Assembly: GCF_900162815.1 (NCBI RefSeq)
Contig: NZ_FUGD01000071.1
Coordinates: forward strand, 1 to 60,235
Origin: Psychrobacter pasteurii
Lineage (GTDB): Bacteria > Pseudomonadota > Gammaproteobacteria > Pseudomonadales > Moraxellaceae
DNA: 60,235 nt
Direction of reading: 5' to 3'
Shown: piece by piece, positions 18,848 through 27,655 of the stretch
Numbering within the stretch: the first letter of the stretch is position 1
How the letters are laid out: each line of letters starts with the position of its first letter
The notes under the pieces: model-generated
Database searches by the model: none
Told to the model about the DNA's origin: nothing
The model's input: only the letters and a program-made list of their open reading frames with translations
Position numbers and translations under genes: made by a program

Positions 18848-18879
18848 AAATTAACAGGCCTAGTGCCTGTTAATTTTTT
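18848..18879 (+). terminator. Strong intrinsic terminator or attenuator between rpsH and rplF
   Basis: AAATTAACAGGC and GCCTGTTAATTT form a perfect 12-bp stem with a 5-base loop, with the 3' arm running into a T-tract. It lies inside the ribosomal cluster, 41 bases before rplF, so full termination here would stop expression of L6 to L36. Partial termination or regulated antitermination is therefore likely. Confidence 0.75.
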
Positions 18880-18920
18880 CATAATCATTCGTTATTTATC
18901 TGTTATTAAGGAATATTCCT

Positions 18921-19454
18921 ATGTCTCGTGTGGCTAAAGCCCCAGTAGCACTGCCTAAGGGCGTAAGTGTTACTTTGAACGGTCAGCAGGTTGAAGTTAA
19001 AGGCAGTAAAGGTACTATGTCTTTACACCTGCATGATTTGGTCGAGCTAAAACAAGAAGATGATCAACTGATCTTATCACCTGTTTCTGACTCTAAAGAA
19101 GCTTGGATGCACACTGGTACCATGCGTTCATTAGTGAACAACTTGGTGGTAGGTGTTTCTGAAGGTTTTGAAAGAAAACTTCAGTTGATTGGTGTTGGTT
19201 ACCGTGCTCAAGTAGCTGGTAGCAAAGTAACTCTAAACGTTGGTTACTCACATCCAATCGAATACACGCTTCCAGAAGGTGTTACTGCTGAAACCCCAAG
19301 CCAAACTGAAATCGTTTTAAAATCAAACGATAAGCAGGCACTAGGTCAAGCTGCTGCGAAAATCCGTGGTTATCGTCCGCCTGAGCCATATAAAGGTAAA
19401 GGTATCCGTTATAGTGACGAGCATGTGGTTCGTAAAGAAGCTAAGAAAAAATAA
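18921..19454 (+). CDS. rplF: Large ribosomal subunit protein L6
   Basis: L6 binds near the sarcin-ricin loop and factor-binding site of the 50S subunit. The 177-residue protein has [20 protein letters not shown], the [20 protein letters not shown] centre and the C-terminal signature [17 protein letters not shown]. It is the first gene after the attenuator-like gap and has AAGGAAT upstream of its ATG. Confidence 0.98.
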   Translation: MSRVAKAPVALPKGVSVTLNGQQVEVKGSKGTMSLHLHDLVELKQEDDQLILSPVSDSKEAWMHTGTMRSLVNNLVVGVSEGFERKLQLIGVGYRAQVAGSKVTLNVGYSHPIEYTLPEGVTAETPSQTEIVLKSNDKQALGQAAAKIRGYRPPEPYKGKGIRYSDEHVVRKEAKKK

Positions 19455-19465
19455 GGTGAAATGAC

Positions 19466-19816
19466 ATGTTTGATAAAAGAGCTGCTCGCTTACGTCGAGC
19501 TAAAAAAACACGTGCCCACATCCGTCATTTAGGTGTGCATCGTTTAGTTGTTAACCGTACTCCACGCCATATCTATGCTCAGATCATTTCTCCAACTGGC
19601 GGAGAAGTATTGGCTCAAGCTTCAACACTTGACAGCACTTTACGCTCTGGCGCTACTGGTAACGTTGATGCAGCTACTGCTGTAGGTAAACTTATCGCTG
19701 AACGTGGAAAATCTGCTGGTATCACTAAAGTTGCCTTTGACCGTAGTGGTTTCAAATACCACGGCCGCGTTAAAGCACTAGCTGACGCCGCTCGTGAAAA
19801 TGGATTGGAGTTTTAA
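19466..19816 (+). CDS. rplR: Large ribosomal subunit protein L18
   Basis: L18 brings 5S rRNA into the central protuberance together with L5. The 116-residue protein shows [20 protein letters not shown], the conserved [20 protein letters not shown] and the end [20 protein letters not shown]. Normal length; 11 bp after rplF and 2 bp before rpsE. Confidence 0.98.
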   Translation: MFDKRAARLRRAKKTRAHIRHLGVHRLVVNRTPRHIYAQIISPTGGEVLAQASTLDSTLRSGATGNVDAATAVGKLIAERGKSAGITKVAFDRSGFKYHGRVKALADAARENGLEF

Positions 19817-19818
19817 TC

Positions 19819-20316
19819 ATGGCTAAAGTAGAGCAAAATGACGGTTTAGTAGAAAAATTAGTTTCTGTTGATCGTGTATCTAAAGTTGTAAAAGGTGGTC
19901 GTATTTTCTCATTCACAGCATTAACTGTTGTTGGTGATGGTAACGGCCGTGTTGGTTTTGGACGTGGTAAAGCTCGTGAAGTTCCAGCTGCTATCCAAAA
20001 AGCACTTGAAGCTGCTAAACGCAACATGATCACTGTAGATCTTGATGGCGTTACTTTACAGCATCCAATTGTTGCCCGTCATGGTGCAAGTAAAGTATAC
20101 ATGCAGCCAGCTACTGAAGGTACTGGTGTAATTGCCGGTGGTGCAGTTCGTGCCGTACTAGAATCAGCTGGTGTAGAAGACGTATTAACTAAGTGTTACG
20201 GTTCAACGAACCCAACAAACGTAGTACGTGCAACATTCAATGGTTTACGTGATATGTCGTCTCCTGAAAAGGCGGCTGCAAAACGTGGTAAATCTGTAGA
20301 CGAAATCTTGGGCTAA
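19819..20316 (+). CDS. rpsE: Small ribosomal subunit protein S5
   Basis: S5 helps form the mRNA entry channel and affects decoding accuracy. The 165-residue protein has the double-stranded RNA-binding domain with [20 protein letters not shown] and [19 protein letters not shown], then the C-terminal domain with [20 protein letters not shown]. Spectinomycin contacts lie in the first of these segments. Standard length and position. Confidence 0.98.
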   Translation: MAKVEQNDGLVEKLVSVDRVSKVVKGGRIFSFTALTVVGDGNGRVGFGRGKAREVPAAIQKALEAAKRNMITVDLDGVTLQHPIVARHGASKVYMQPATEGTGVIAGGAVRAVLESAGVEDVLTKCYGSTNPTNVVRATFNGLRDMSSPEKAAAKRGKSVDEILG

Positions 20317-20349
20317 CCATTATTTAGATATTAAAGTAGGTGAGTTACG

Positions 20350-20529
20350 ATGAAAAAAATGAAAGTTACTCAAATTAAATCTGGTGCCCATCGCCTCAAG
20401 AGCCATAAAGCTTGTCTTATGGGCCTTGGTTTACGCCGTATTGGACATACAGTTGAAGTTGAAGACACGCCTTCAACCCGTGGAATGGTGAATCGCATCA
20501 ATTACATGGTTAAAGTGGAGGAAGCGTAA
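20350..20529 (+). CDS. rpmD: Large ribosomal subunit protein L30
   Basis: L30 is a small 50S protein present in most but not all bacteria. Reading from ATG 20350 gives 59 residues: [20 protein letters not shown], then [20 protein letters not shown] and a [13 protein letters not shown] end, all typical. It lies in the expected gap between rpsE and rplO, has AGGTGA before its ATG, and its stop overlaps the rplO start by one base. Confidence 0.96.
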   Translation: MKKMKVTQIKSGAHRLKSHKACLMGLGLRRIGHTVEVEDTPSTRGMVNRINYMVKVEEA

Positions 20530-20978
20530 TGGGACTTAAATTAAACGAATTATCGCCAGCCGTAGGCGCCAAAAAAACTGCACACCGTAAAGGTCGTGGT
20601 ATTGGTTCTGGCCTAGGCAAAACTGGTGGCCGTGGTGTTAAAGGTCAGAAGTCACGTTCAGGCTCAAGCATCGGTGCTGGTTTCGAAGGCGGTCAAATGC
20701 CTTTATACCGTCGCGTGCCTAAGTTTGGTTTTACCAGTCAAATGGCATTAACTACTGCAGAAGTACGTCTTTCTGAACTTAACAAGATCGATGGCGATGT
20801 AGTAAGCGTTGAAACTTTAAAAGAAGCAAACATCATCCGTCATGACATGAAACGTGCGCGTATCATCTTATCTGGCGAGATCACTAAAGCTTATACATTT
20901 AAAGGTGTTAAAGTGACCAAAGGTGCTAAAGCTGCTATTGAAGCTGCTGGTGGCACAGTTGAGGAAACTCAGGAGTAA
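20529..20978 (+). CDS. rplO: Large ribosomal subunit protein L15
   Basis: L15 is a late 50S assembly protein with a long glycine-rich basic N-terminal extension threading the rRNA. The 149-residue product shows [40 protein letters not shown] and [20 protein letters not shown]. The globular C-terminal domain follows. Five bases separate it from secY. Confidence 0.98.
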   Translation: MGLKLNELSPAVGAKKTAHRKGRGIGSGLGKTGGRGVKGQKSRSGSSIGAGFEGGQMPLYRRVPKFGFTSQMALTTAEVRLSELNKIDGDVVSVETLKEANIIRHDMKRARIILSGEITKAYTFKGVKVTKGAKAAIEAAGGTVEETQE

Positions 20979-20983
20979 TTTAA

Positions 20984-22315
20984 ATGGCGAAGCAATCTGT
21001 GCCTACCTCTGCAATTCCGATGAATCCGCTTGTCTTTATTCGTAAGTATGATGAGCTATGGAGTCGCTTGTTGTTTTTGATGGGGGCGCTGGTTGTTTAC
21101 CGTTTAGGTTCACATATTCCAGTTCCTGGTATTAATCCAGTCAGCCTAGCTGAATTATTCTCTCGTAACGAAAACACCATCTTGAGCATGTTCAACATGT
21201 TTTCAGGTGGTGCTTTAGAGAGAATGTCAATTATGGCGCTTGGAATCATGCCATATATCTCAGCTTCTATTATCGTTCAGATGATGTCGGCCGTAATGCC
21301 GTCATTAGAAGCTTTGAAGAAAGAAGGAGAGTCTGGCCGCCGTAAATTGAATAAATATACGCGGCAGGGGACTCTCTTTTTGGCATCTATCCAAGCCATC
21401 TTTATGTGTACTGGATTAATCAGTCAAAACCTGACATTGTCTTCAGGATTAACATTTTATATACCTGCTGTGAGCTCCCTTGTAGCAGGCGCCATGTTCT
21501 TGATGTGGCTTGGTGAGCAAATTACAGAACGCGGTGTGGGCAATGGTATTTCAATGCTTATTTTTGCGAGCATTGTGGCCAGTGTACCTAGTATGTTAGG
21601 TCAGTCCTTTGAGATGGTAAAAAACGATCCTCAAAGTCTGATTGTACTGCTGGTATTTGCGGTATTAGGCATTGCAGTAACAGCAGGCATTGTGTTTATT
21701 GAAAGAGCACAGCGCCGTATTCCTGTGAACTATGCCCAAAAGCAGCAACTGGGTCGTAAAATTTATGCTGATCAACAATCACACTTACCGCTGAAAATTA
21801 ACATGGCAGGGGTTATCCCAGCTATTTTCGCAAGTGCGTTGTTGATGTTCCCGGCAAGTTTAGGTCAATGGGTGGGTAACTCTGCCGATCCTAGTGCCTG
21901 GCAGCAATTTTTACAAACCATGTCATTGGTTCTAGCACCGGGTCAGCCATTATATTTGGCTCTATTTGGTGCAATGATTGTTTTCTTCTGTTACTTCTAT
22001 ACGGCGCTAGTTTTTAGTCCTAGAGAAGTGGCAGAGAACTTGAAGCGCAGTGGTGCTTATATTCCAGGTATTAGACCGGGTTTACAAACACAGCGTTATT
22101 TAGATCATGTTTTAAACCGTCTAACCTTTATCGGTGCGATTTATATGACTGTGATCTGTTTAATGCCGATGCTGCTACAGTCTTCATTTGGCATACCATT
22201 CCACCTAGGTGGTACATCACTTTTAATTATGGTAGTCGTGGTTATGGATTTCATTTCACAGCTACAGGCTCACTTAATGACACATCAGTATCATGACCAG
22301 ACCCTAATCAAATAG
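20984..22315 (+). CDS. secY: Preprotein translocase subunit SecY
   Basis: SecY is the channel subunit of the SecYEG translocase in the inner membrane. The 443-residue protein has ten predicted membrane helices. The first cytoplasmic part LVFIRKYDELWSRLLFLMGA leads into VYRLGSHIPVPGIN; then come the plug region GGALERMSIMALGIMPYISA, the loop GEQITERGVGNGISMLIFAS and the last helices. The cytoplasmic loop RRIPVNYAQKQ binds the ribosome or SecA. Only 5 bp from rplO, so coupled to ribosomal protein synthesis. Confidence 0.98.
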   Translation: MAKQSVPTSAIPMNPLVFIRKYDELWSRLLFLMGALVVYRLGSHIPVPGINPVSLAELFSRNENTILSMFNMFSGGALERMSIMALGIMPYISASIIVQMMSAVMPSLEALKKEGESGRRKLNKYTRQGTLFLASIQAIFMCTGLISQNLTLSSGLTFYIPAVSSLVAGAMFLMWLGEQITERGVGNGISMLIFASIVASVPSMLGQSFEMVKNDPQSLIVLLVFAVLGIAVTAGIVFIERAQRRIPVNYAQKQQLGRKIYADQQSHLPLKINMAGVIPAIFASALLMFPASLGQWVGNSADPSAWQQFLQTMSLVLAPGQPLYLALFGAMIVFFCYFYTALVFSPREVAENLKRSGAYIPGIRPGLQTQRYLDHVLNRLTFIGAIYMTVICLMPMLLQSSFGIPFHLGGTSLLIMVVVVMDFISQLQAHLMTHQYHDQTLIK

Positions 22316-22367
22316 TTTTAACTTATATTTAAAGTATTTGAGTAGGTCTGTTCAATAGGAGAAAATT

Positions 22368-22484
22368 ATGAAAGTTCAAGCATCTGTTAAGAAAATTTGT
22401 GGTAGCTGTAAAGTAGTTCGCCGTAAAGGTAAAGTACACGTTATCTGTAAAGCAGAACCACGTCATAAACAGCGTCAAGGTTAA
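22368..22484 (+). CDS. rpmJ: Large ribosomal subunit protein L36 (zinc-binding form)
   Basis: L36 is the smallest ribosomal protein and lies near the GTPase-associated region of the 50S subunit. ATG 22368 behind AGGAGA opens a 38-residue frame: [20 protein letters not shown] followed by [18 protein letters not shown]. The C-x2-C, C and H positions form the zinc ribbon of the C+ type. It follows secY by 52 bp. Confidence 0.96.
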   Translation: MKVQASVKKICGSCKVVRRKGKVHVICKAEPRHKQRQG

Positions 22485-22548
22485 TTGTTAATTTTTGTAT
22501 TTTAGAGTAATTTATAATACAGATTACGAATTAAGCTTGAAAATTTAG

Positions 22549-22570
22549 GGCGGATGAGCTATCATCCGCC
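22549..22570 (+). repeat. Hairpin between rpmJ and rpsM
   Basis: GGCGGATGA and TCATCCGCC form a perfect 9-bp stem with a 4-base loop, 65 bases after rpmJ. No T-tract follows. In E. coli the rpsM leader carries the S4-binding pseudoknot that regulates the alpha operon, and this could be part of such a structure, but the pseudoknot was not demonstrated. TATAAT boxes at 22513-22518 and 22683-22688 lack good -35 partners. Confidence 0.5.
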
Positions 22571-22721
22571 ACTTGCCGTCGTTTACTAACTTTTATTTGG
22601 TTTTTTGGTACAAAACCAGACTGTCAAACACAAGATCATGTAAATGGCAAAATCTGAAACATAAGTCTGAAGATTATTTTTATATAATAAAGACTCATTT
22701 TTCATAACTGGAGAGAAATCA

Positions 22722-23078
22722 ATGGCTCGTATTGCCGGCGTCAACATCCCGGATAACAAGCATGCAGTGATTTCATTGACTTATATCTTTGGTATTGGTC
22801 GTACTACCGCTCAGAAAATCTTAGAAGCGGTTGGTATCGAACCTACTACTAAAGTGAGTCAATTAGATGACGCACAGCTTGATGCTATCCGTGCAGAAGT
22901 TGGTAACTACATGACTGAAGGTGACCTTCGTCGTGAAGTTTCAATGAATATCAAGCGTTTGGTCGACTTAGGTTGTTACCGTGGCATCCGCCATCGTCGT
23001 AACTTACCTGTAAGAGGTCAAAACACGAAGAATAACGCTCGTACTCGTAAGGGTCCGATTCGTTCAATTAAAAGATAA
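22722..23078 (+). CDS. rpsM: Small ribosomal subunit protein S13
   Basis: S13 lies in the 30S head and makes bridges to the 50S subunit and P-site tRNA. The 118-residue protein has [20 protein letters not shown], the helix-two-turn-helix [19 protein letters not shown] and the basic tail [20 protein letters not shown]. It opens the alpha segment of the cluster and has GGAGAG upstream. Confidence 0.98.
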   Translation: MARIAGVNIPDNKHAVISLTYIFGIGRTTAQKILEAVGIEPTTKVSQLDDAQLDAIRAEVGNYMTEGDLRREVSMNIKRLVDLGCYRGIRHRRNLPVRGQNTKNNARTRKGPIRSIKR

Positions 23079-23098
23079 TTAACTTAGGAAGCTAAAAG

Positions 23099-23491
23099 AT
23101 GGCAAAAGACACCCGTGGTCGTAAAAAAACGGCACGTCGTTCGGTATCCGAGGGCGTAGCCCACATTCATGCGTCTTTTAATAACACCATTGTAACGATT
23201 ACTGATCGTCAAGGTAATGCATTGGCTTGGGCCACCTCTGGTGGACAAGGCTTCCGTGGTTCACGTAAATCTACACCATTCGCAGCCCAGGTTGCAGCTG
23301 AAGTTGCTGGTAAAGCAGCTCAAGAAACTTATGGTGTGAAAAATGTCGATGTTCTGGTTAAAGGTCCAGGACCGGGTCGTGAGTCTGCGGTAAGAGCTTT
23401 AGGTGCATTAGGTTATAAAATTAACAGCATATCTGATGTAACCCCAATCCCACACAACGGTTGCCGTCCGCCTAAAAAGCGTCGCGTATAA
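23099..23491 (+). CDS. rpsK: Small ribosomal subunit protein S11
   Basis: S11 is on the 30S platform near the mRNA exit. The 130-residue product has [60 protein letters not shown] and the C-terminal [18 protein letters not shown], all as expected. Twenty bases after rpsM; followed by a 115-bp gap with a strong hairpin. Confidence 0.98.
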   Translation: MAKDTRGRKKTARRSVSEGVAHIHASFNNTIVTITDRQGNALAWATSGGQGFRGSRKSTPFAAQVAAEVAGKAAQETYGVKNVDVLVKGPGPGRESAVRALGALGYKINSISDVTPIPHNGCRPPKKRRV

Positions 23492-23500
23492 ACTATTGTT

Positions 23501-23541
23501 ACCGTATTTTTTGCTTTATTATTTATAGCAAATTATACGGT
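23501..23541 (+). repeat. Nested hairpin upstream of rpsD
   Basis: ACCGTAT (23501-23507) pairs with ATACGGT (23535-23541), enclosing TTTGCT/AGCAAA (23510-23515 with 23527-23532). This gives a long imperfect stem starting 10 bases after rpsK. No T-tract follows. It lies in the leader between rpsK and rpsD and could be an attenuation, processing or S4-binding site. Confidence 0.5.
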
Positions 23542-23546
23542 GTGTG

Positions 23547-23586
23547 TATTAAGACGAAATTACCGTTACAAGTTACTATTAAGACG
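23547..23586 (+). repeat. 10-bp direct repeat upstream of rpsD
   Basis: TATTAAGACG occurs at 23547-23556 and again at 23577-23586, exactly 30 bases apart, ending about 20 bases before the rpsD start. Function unknown; the spacing of three helical turns would suit a dimeric DNA-binding protein or arise from a small duplication. Confidence 0.5.
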
Positions 23587-23606
23587 TAACTCAAGGAGAC
23601 ACAAGC

Positions 23607-24248
23607 ATGGCCCGTTATATTGGTCCAAAATTAAAGTTGTCGCGTCGTGAAGGTACTGATTTACAATTAAAATCAGGTGTGAAGCCTTATGACGTTAAAA
23701 CTAAGAAAGCAGGTCGCGTACCTGGTCAACATGGCAACACCCGTAATAAAGCTTCTGAATACTCGCTACAGTTGCGTGAGAAGCAAAAAGTTAAGCGTAT
23801 GTACGGCGTTTTAGAGCGTCAGTTCGCTAACTACTATAAAGAATCTGCACGTGCTCGCGCTGCAACTGGTGAACACCTATTGCAAATGCTAGAGCGTCGT
23901 TTAGACAACGTAGTATATCGTATGGGCTTTGGCTCAACTCGTGCTGAAGCACGTCAGTTAGTAAGCCACCGTGCGGTTATGCTTAAGAAAGCTGGTCGTG
24001 ATGAGTTTGTTCGTGTGAACATTCCATCTATCCAAGTTCAAGATGGCGATGTGATCGCTATTCATGAAAAAGCGAAAGAACAGTTACGTATTAAGAATGC
24101 TATTGAACTTGCTACCCAACGTGGTATCCCTGAGTGGTTAGACGTTGATCATAGCAAAATGCAAGGTACATTTAAGCAAGCTCCAGATCGTATTGATCTA
24201 CCTGCAGAAATCACCGAAAGCTTAATCGTTGAATTGTATTCTAAATAA
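23607..24248 (+). CDS. rpsD: Small ribosomal subunit protein S4
   Basis: S4 is a primary 16S rRNA binder that starts 30S body assembly and in E. coli represses the alpha operon. The 213-residue protein has [39 protein letters not shown], the S4 RNA-binding fold [20 protein letters not shown] and [20 protein letters not shown]. It lacks a cysteine zinc site in the N-terminus. GGAGAC precedes the ATG. Confidence 0.97.
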   Translation: MARYIGPKLKLSRREGTDLQLKSGVKPYDVKTKKAGRVPGQHGNTRNKASEYSLQLREKQKVKRMYGVLERQFANYYKESARARAATGEHLLQMLERRLDNVVYRMGFGSTRAEARQLVSHRAVMLKKAGRDEFVRVNIPSIQVQDGDVIAIHEKAKEQLRIKNAIELATQRGIPEWLDVDHSKMQGTFKQAPDRIDLPAEITESLIVELYSK

Positions 24249-24287
24249 TCGCTAACAATAATTTGATTAACTAATCGAGGTGACAAT

Positions 24288-25295
24288 ATGATGCTTAATG
24301 CTACCGAGTTTCTGACCCCTAATGCCATTAATGTGGATGCGGTTGATGAAACCAACGCTAAAGTCACGCTCGAGCCGTTAGAACGCGGCTTTGGGCATAC
24401 CTTAGGTAATGCCCTTCGTCGCATTCTTTTATCTTCGTTACCTGGTGCAGCGGTAATTGAAGCAGAAATTGAAGGTGTAGATCATGAATATTCTACCCTT
24501 GAAGGTCTGCAAGAAGACGTTCTAGATTTATTGTTAAATCTAAAAGGTCTTGCAATCACTATGCACGATCAAAATGAAGTGTTTTTAACACTAGACAAAA
24601 AAGGTCCTGGCATTATCACAGCGGCAGATATCGAACTGCCACATAACGTTGAGATTGTTAACCCTGATTTGGTTCTAGGTACGCTAGGTGACCGTGGTCA
24701 TCTAAAAATGCGCTTACGTGTGGTTATGGGCCGTGGTTATGAGCCTGCTAACCTTCGTCGTGAAGACGGTGACACGAAGGCCATTGGTCGCTTGAAATTG
24801 GATGCTAGCTTTAGCCCAGTTTCACGTGTGGCTTACCAAGTTGAAAACGCTCGTGTTGAACAGCGTACGGATTTAGACCGTCTAATCATTGAATTAGAAA
24901 CCAATGGTACGATCGATCCTGAAGAAGCAATTCGCAAAGCAGCAACTATTTTGCAGCAACAAATCTCGATTTTCGTAGATTTAGAAGCAGAAGAAGCGCC
25001 AGAGCCTGTGAAAGAGAAAGAAGAGGTTGATCCTGTGCTATTACGCCCAGTAGATGACCTTGAACTAACGGTTCGCTCAGCCAACTGTTTAAAAGCTGAA
25101 AACATTTACTATATCGGCGATTTGGTTCAGCGTTCAGAAACTGAACTGCTTAAAACACCAAACCTTGGTAAGAAATCATTAACCGAAATTAAAGACGTAT
25201 TAGCGTCTAAAGGTCTTGAACTGGATATGCGCCTAGAAAACTGGCCACCAGCGGATCTACGTGTTGATGACCGTTTTTCTTACCGTAGCCGTTAA
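24288..25295 (+). CDS. rpoA: DNA-directed RNA polymerase alpha subunit
   Basis: The alpha dimer nucleates RNA polymerase assembly, and its C-terminal domain contacts UP elements and activators. The 335-residue protein has the N-terminal domain with [20 protein letters not shown] and [19 protein letters not shown]. An acidic linker ([20 protein letters not shown]) follows, then the C-terminal domain [20 protein letters not shown] and [23 protein letters not shown] 24288 is directly followed by a second ATG; GAGGTG lies upstream. It is 39 bp after rpsD. Confidence 0.98.
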   Translation: MMLNATEFLTPNAINVDAVDETNAKVTLEPLERGFGHTLGNALRRILLSSLPGAAVIEAEIEGVDHEYSTLEGLQEDVLDLLLNLKGLAITMHDQNEVFLTLDKKGPGIITAADIELPHNVEIVNPDLVLGTLGDRGHLKMRLRVVMGRGYEPANLRREDGDTKAIGRLKLDASFSPVSRVAYQVENARVEQRTDLDRLIIELETNGTIDPEEAIRKAATILQQQISIFVDLEAEEAPEPVKEKEEVDPVLLRPVDDLELTVRSANCLKAENIYYIGDLVQRSETELLKTPNLGKKSLTEIKDVLASKGLELDMRLENWPPADLRVDDRFSYRSR

Positions 25296-25315
25296 ACTAT
25301 TAAGGATATTTGACC

Positions 25316-25675
25316 ATGCGACATCGTAAGAGTGGAGTTAAGCTGGGTCGCACCGGCAGCCATCGTAAGGCAATGTTCCAGAACATGACAAACTCTCTGT
25401 TTGAGCATGAACTGATCAAAACAACATTACCTAAAGCTAAAGAGCTTCGCCGTGTAGCTGAGCCTTTAATTACTTTGGCAAAAGAAGATTCAGTTGCTAA
25501 CCGCCGTTTAGCATTCAGCCGTATGCGTAACAAAGATATGGTTGGTAAACTATTTGGTACACTAGCACCACGTTATCAAGAGCGCCCAGGTGGATACATC
25601 CGTATCATCAAATGTGGCAATCGTGATGGTGATAATGCACCAATGGCCTATGTTGAACTAGTAGACCGTGACTAA
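25316..25675 (+). CDS. rplQ: Large ribosomal subunit protein L17
   Basis: L17 lies near the tunnel exit on the 50S subunit and closes the alpha operon. The 119-residue product from ATG 25316 reads [20 protein letters not shown], then [20 protein letters not shown] and [20 protein letters not shown]. The ATG has AAGGA nine bases upstream. An upstream in-frame TTG at 25310 is rejected because MRHRKSG is the universal start. Confidence 0.97.
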   Translation: MRHRKSGVKLGRTGSHRKAMFQNMTNSLFEHELIKTTLPKAKELRRVAEPLITLAKEDSVANRRLAFSRMRNKDMVGKLFGTLAPRYQERPGGYIRIIKCGNRDGDNAPMAYVELVDRD

Positions 25676-25688
25676 TTTTTATTAGTTG

Positions 25689-25776
25689 TTTTACTGGTAC
25701 TTGTGCCAGTAAAAAGAAACCTCAGTAGCGGTATAAATTCTGTTTTTCATGATTTATACAGTTGCTGAGGTTTTCT
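25689..25776 (+). terminator. Tandem hairpins ending the ribosomal cluster
   Basis: A first hairpin TTTTACTGG/CCAGTAAAA (25689-25714) is followed at once by a long stem. AACCTCAG (25718-25725) pairs with CTGAGGTT (25765-25772), inner GTATAAAT pairs with ATTTATAC, and TTTTC comes last. Together they make a strong end for the alpha operon. Confidence 0.75.
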
Positions 25777-25833
25777 TATGCCTACTACTATCTTGTGCCC
25801 ATTATAAATAGCTAACTAAATAGCTAAATAGAA

Positions 25834-25866
25834 AAATGGCGGATTAATCTAATTAATCCGCCATTT
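25834..25866. terminator. Perfect 15-bp hairpin between rplQ and the YciO-family gene
   Basis: AAATGGCGGATTAAT and ATTAATCCGCCATTT form a 15-bp perfect stem with a 3-base loop. It lies between two convergent genes. On the minus strand it would end the yciO-like transcript; on the plus strand it is a backup for the ribosomal operon. The flanking A/T runs are short. Confidence 0.65.
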
Positions 25867-25948
25867 ATATTGTTGTATTCAACTGCTTAACTATTACTTA
25901 GCTGACTCAGTTGATTTAGTTAATGCAGTGTGGCAGTAGGCATGCTGC

Positions 25949-26569
25949 TTAGTCAATTATTTGACTGGCATCACCAGCCCCTTGGCGAACTAACTCTGGT
26001 GGGAACACAGTCATATCAACAATGGTGGTTAGCTTGGTAGTTAGTACCCCTGCATTAATCATGATATCGATATTATTTCCTAGCTTTTCTTCGATATCAA
26101 AGGGGTCATCTAAGGCCAACTGCATGTCTGGTAGGATTAAAGAGCTGGTTAAAATAGGCTCTCCCATTGCTTCAAGTATCATCTGAGAGATAGGGTTAGA
26201 AGGGACCCTAATACCAATAGTCTTTTTCTTAGGATGCGATAGTTTCTTTGGGACATCTTTAGTGGCATCTAAGATAAAAGTAATAGGAGCTGGGGTAGTC
26301 GCTTTTAACAGCTTAAACTGTTTGTTGTCGACTGTGGCATAAGTGGCGATTTCGCTTAGGTCACGGCACAAAAGGGTAAACTGATGCTTATCATCAAGTT
26401 GCCTGATCAGTCTTAGCTTTTCAATGGCATTTTTTGAGCCTATTTTGCAGCCAAATGCATAACTGGTGTCTGTGGGGTAGACAATAAGTTGGTCCTGGTT
26501 TAAAGCGTCTACAACCTGACCAATAAGTCTTGGCTGCGGGTTATCTGGGTGTATGTATAGAGTTTGCAT
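25949..26569 (-). CDS. yciO: YciO-family (Sua5/YrdC-like) protein
   Basis: The protein belongs to the Sua5/YrdC fold family. Members of the TsaC branch make threonylcarbamoyl-AMP for tRNA t6A; the YciO branch is close but its cellular role is less clear. The match to E. coli YciO as I remember it runs over the whole 206 residues: YIHPDNPQPRLIGQVVDAL, IVYPTDTSYAFGCKIGSKNA, FTLLCRDLSEIATYATVDN, KKTIGIRVPSNPISQMILEA and TTIVDMT...LVRQGAGD. True TsaC would lack the CRDLSE segment. Convergent with rplQ. The gene for the real t6A enzyme is not in the window. Confidence 0.85.
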   Translation of the reverse strand: MQTLYIHPDNPQPRLIGQVVDALNQDQLIVYPTDTSYAFGCKIGSKNAIEKLRLIRQLDDKHQFTLLCRDLSEIATYATVDNKQFKLLKATTPAPITFILDATKDVPKKLSHPKKKTIGIRVPSNPISQMILEAMGEPILTSSLILPDMQLALDDPFDIEEKLGNNIDIMINAGVLTTKLTTIVDMTVFPPELVRQGAGDASQIID

Positions 26570-26682
26570 AAGATGCCTCCCTGTTTATTTTTTTCAATAT
26601 TTTATAAACGGCATTATTGTCGTTATTATGGGTTGGTTTTTAATTATAGCTATTAAGGATGGGATTTTAACAAAAAGCGGTT

Positions 26683-27390
26683 TTAGCCCATCTCATTGTC
26701 TATACTATCATGACATACCAAGGCTAGGACTGTTAACAGCGTTTTTGCATCCCTAGGTAAGTTTTGTGGGGCATCGATATATAGTTTAGCTTGATTGTAA
26801 ACATCTATCTCAAAAGTGCTCTGGCTGGTGTCGAAGTCAGCATGTAGATTATCTTGGGAGACTCTAAAGGGTCTGCCGCACATAAGACTAAATAAGCATT
26901 CAATGGCTTGAGGCTTGATTTCGACTTGTTCAAAGGCCTTTTGCTGAGCTTCAGTACGACCATCAGGAGCGTACCAGTAACCGAAGTCAGGTAGGGTGCG
27001 ACGATGGCTGCCTGCCAGACTCCAGTGGCTTATTTCATGCAAAGCACTTTGAAAAAAGCCATGCGCAAATTCAATACGAGCAGGACCAGATTCAGTGGCT
27101 GGAAAATATTCAGGTTCACTTTCTCCGCGTACCAATTCAACGTTTTTGGCCGAAAAGACAGTATTAAATAAATCTATCAGCCAATCTACTTGTTCCTTCT
27201 CTATTGACTCAGCAGAGCGAGCTTTTGGCTCGTTTGGATCAATGTGTTGTAACTGTTGCCATTGCTGCTTAAAAGCCTCTGTATCGAAGTAGGCAGCGTT
27301 ATTACAGTCATTAGCGATGGAGGTAGGGGGCTGAGTTAGATAATCAGCTAATTTACTGATGGCTAGCTTAGAAAAATGAATAGCAGACAT
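26683..27390 (-). CDS. epmC: Elongation factor P hydroxylase
   Basis: EpmC (YfcM) hydroxylates the lysine of elongation factor P after EpmA/EpmB have added beta-lysine. The C-terminal three quarters match the E. coli protein as I recall it: VELVRGESEPEYFPA, FAHGFFQSALHEISHW with the metal-binding His/Glu/His, SHRRTLPDFGYWYAPDGR, and FEQVEIKPQAIECLFSLMCG. The first 65 or so residues are an extra N-terminal segment not present in E. coli. Start at 27390 has no strong ribosome site. It stands alone on the minus strand next to yciO. Confidence 0.85.
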   Translation of the reverse strand: MSAIHFSKLAISKLADYLTQPPTSIANDCNNAAYFDTEAFKQQWQQLQHIDPNEPKARSAESIEKEQVDWLIDLFNTVFSAKNVELVRGESEPEYFPATESGPARIEFAHGFFQSALHEISHWSLAGSHRRTLPDFGYWYAPDGRTEAQQKAFEQVEIKPQAIECLFSLMCGRPFRVSQDNLHADFDTSQSTFEIDVYNQAKLYIDAPQNLPRDAKTLLTVLALVCHDSIDNEMG

Positions 27391-27655
27391 AGAATATGAA
27401 ATATTCCTAGGTAAAGATTAGAGGAAAAGGCACTAGGGTGGTAATTACTGCCCTAAGCCCTCAGATAAAAGAGTAAGTGGTATGCCATTCTATCAATTAA
27501 TTTGACGCTGACAACCTTATAGCATTTAACGTCAGTGATTATCAGAAATTAAATATAGCCAATGACAAGTAAAGCAGGTTTGGCAGGGTAAAGGGCAGTT
27601 GATTGCCTGATTACTTAGAGGCCACATCGATATCAGTTTTAAATGAGAGAGAAGT

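Noticed and set aside
22549-22570. Hairpin after rpmJ as a terminator.
   Set aside because: No T-tract follows, so it was listed only as a repeat.
25949-26569. Calling the gene tsaC.
   Set aside because: The sequence follows YciO (CRDLSE, long C-terminal part) rather than the shorter TsaC, so the t6A role was not asserted.
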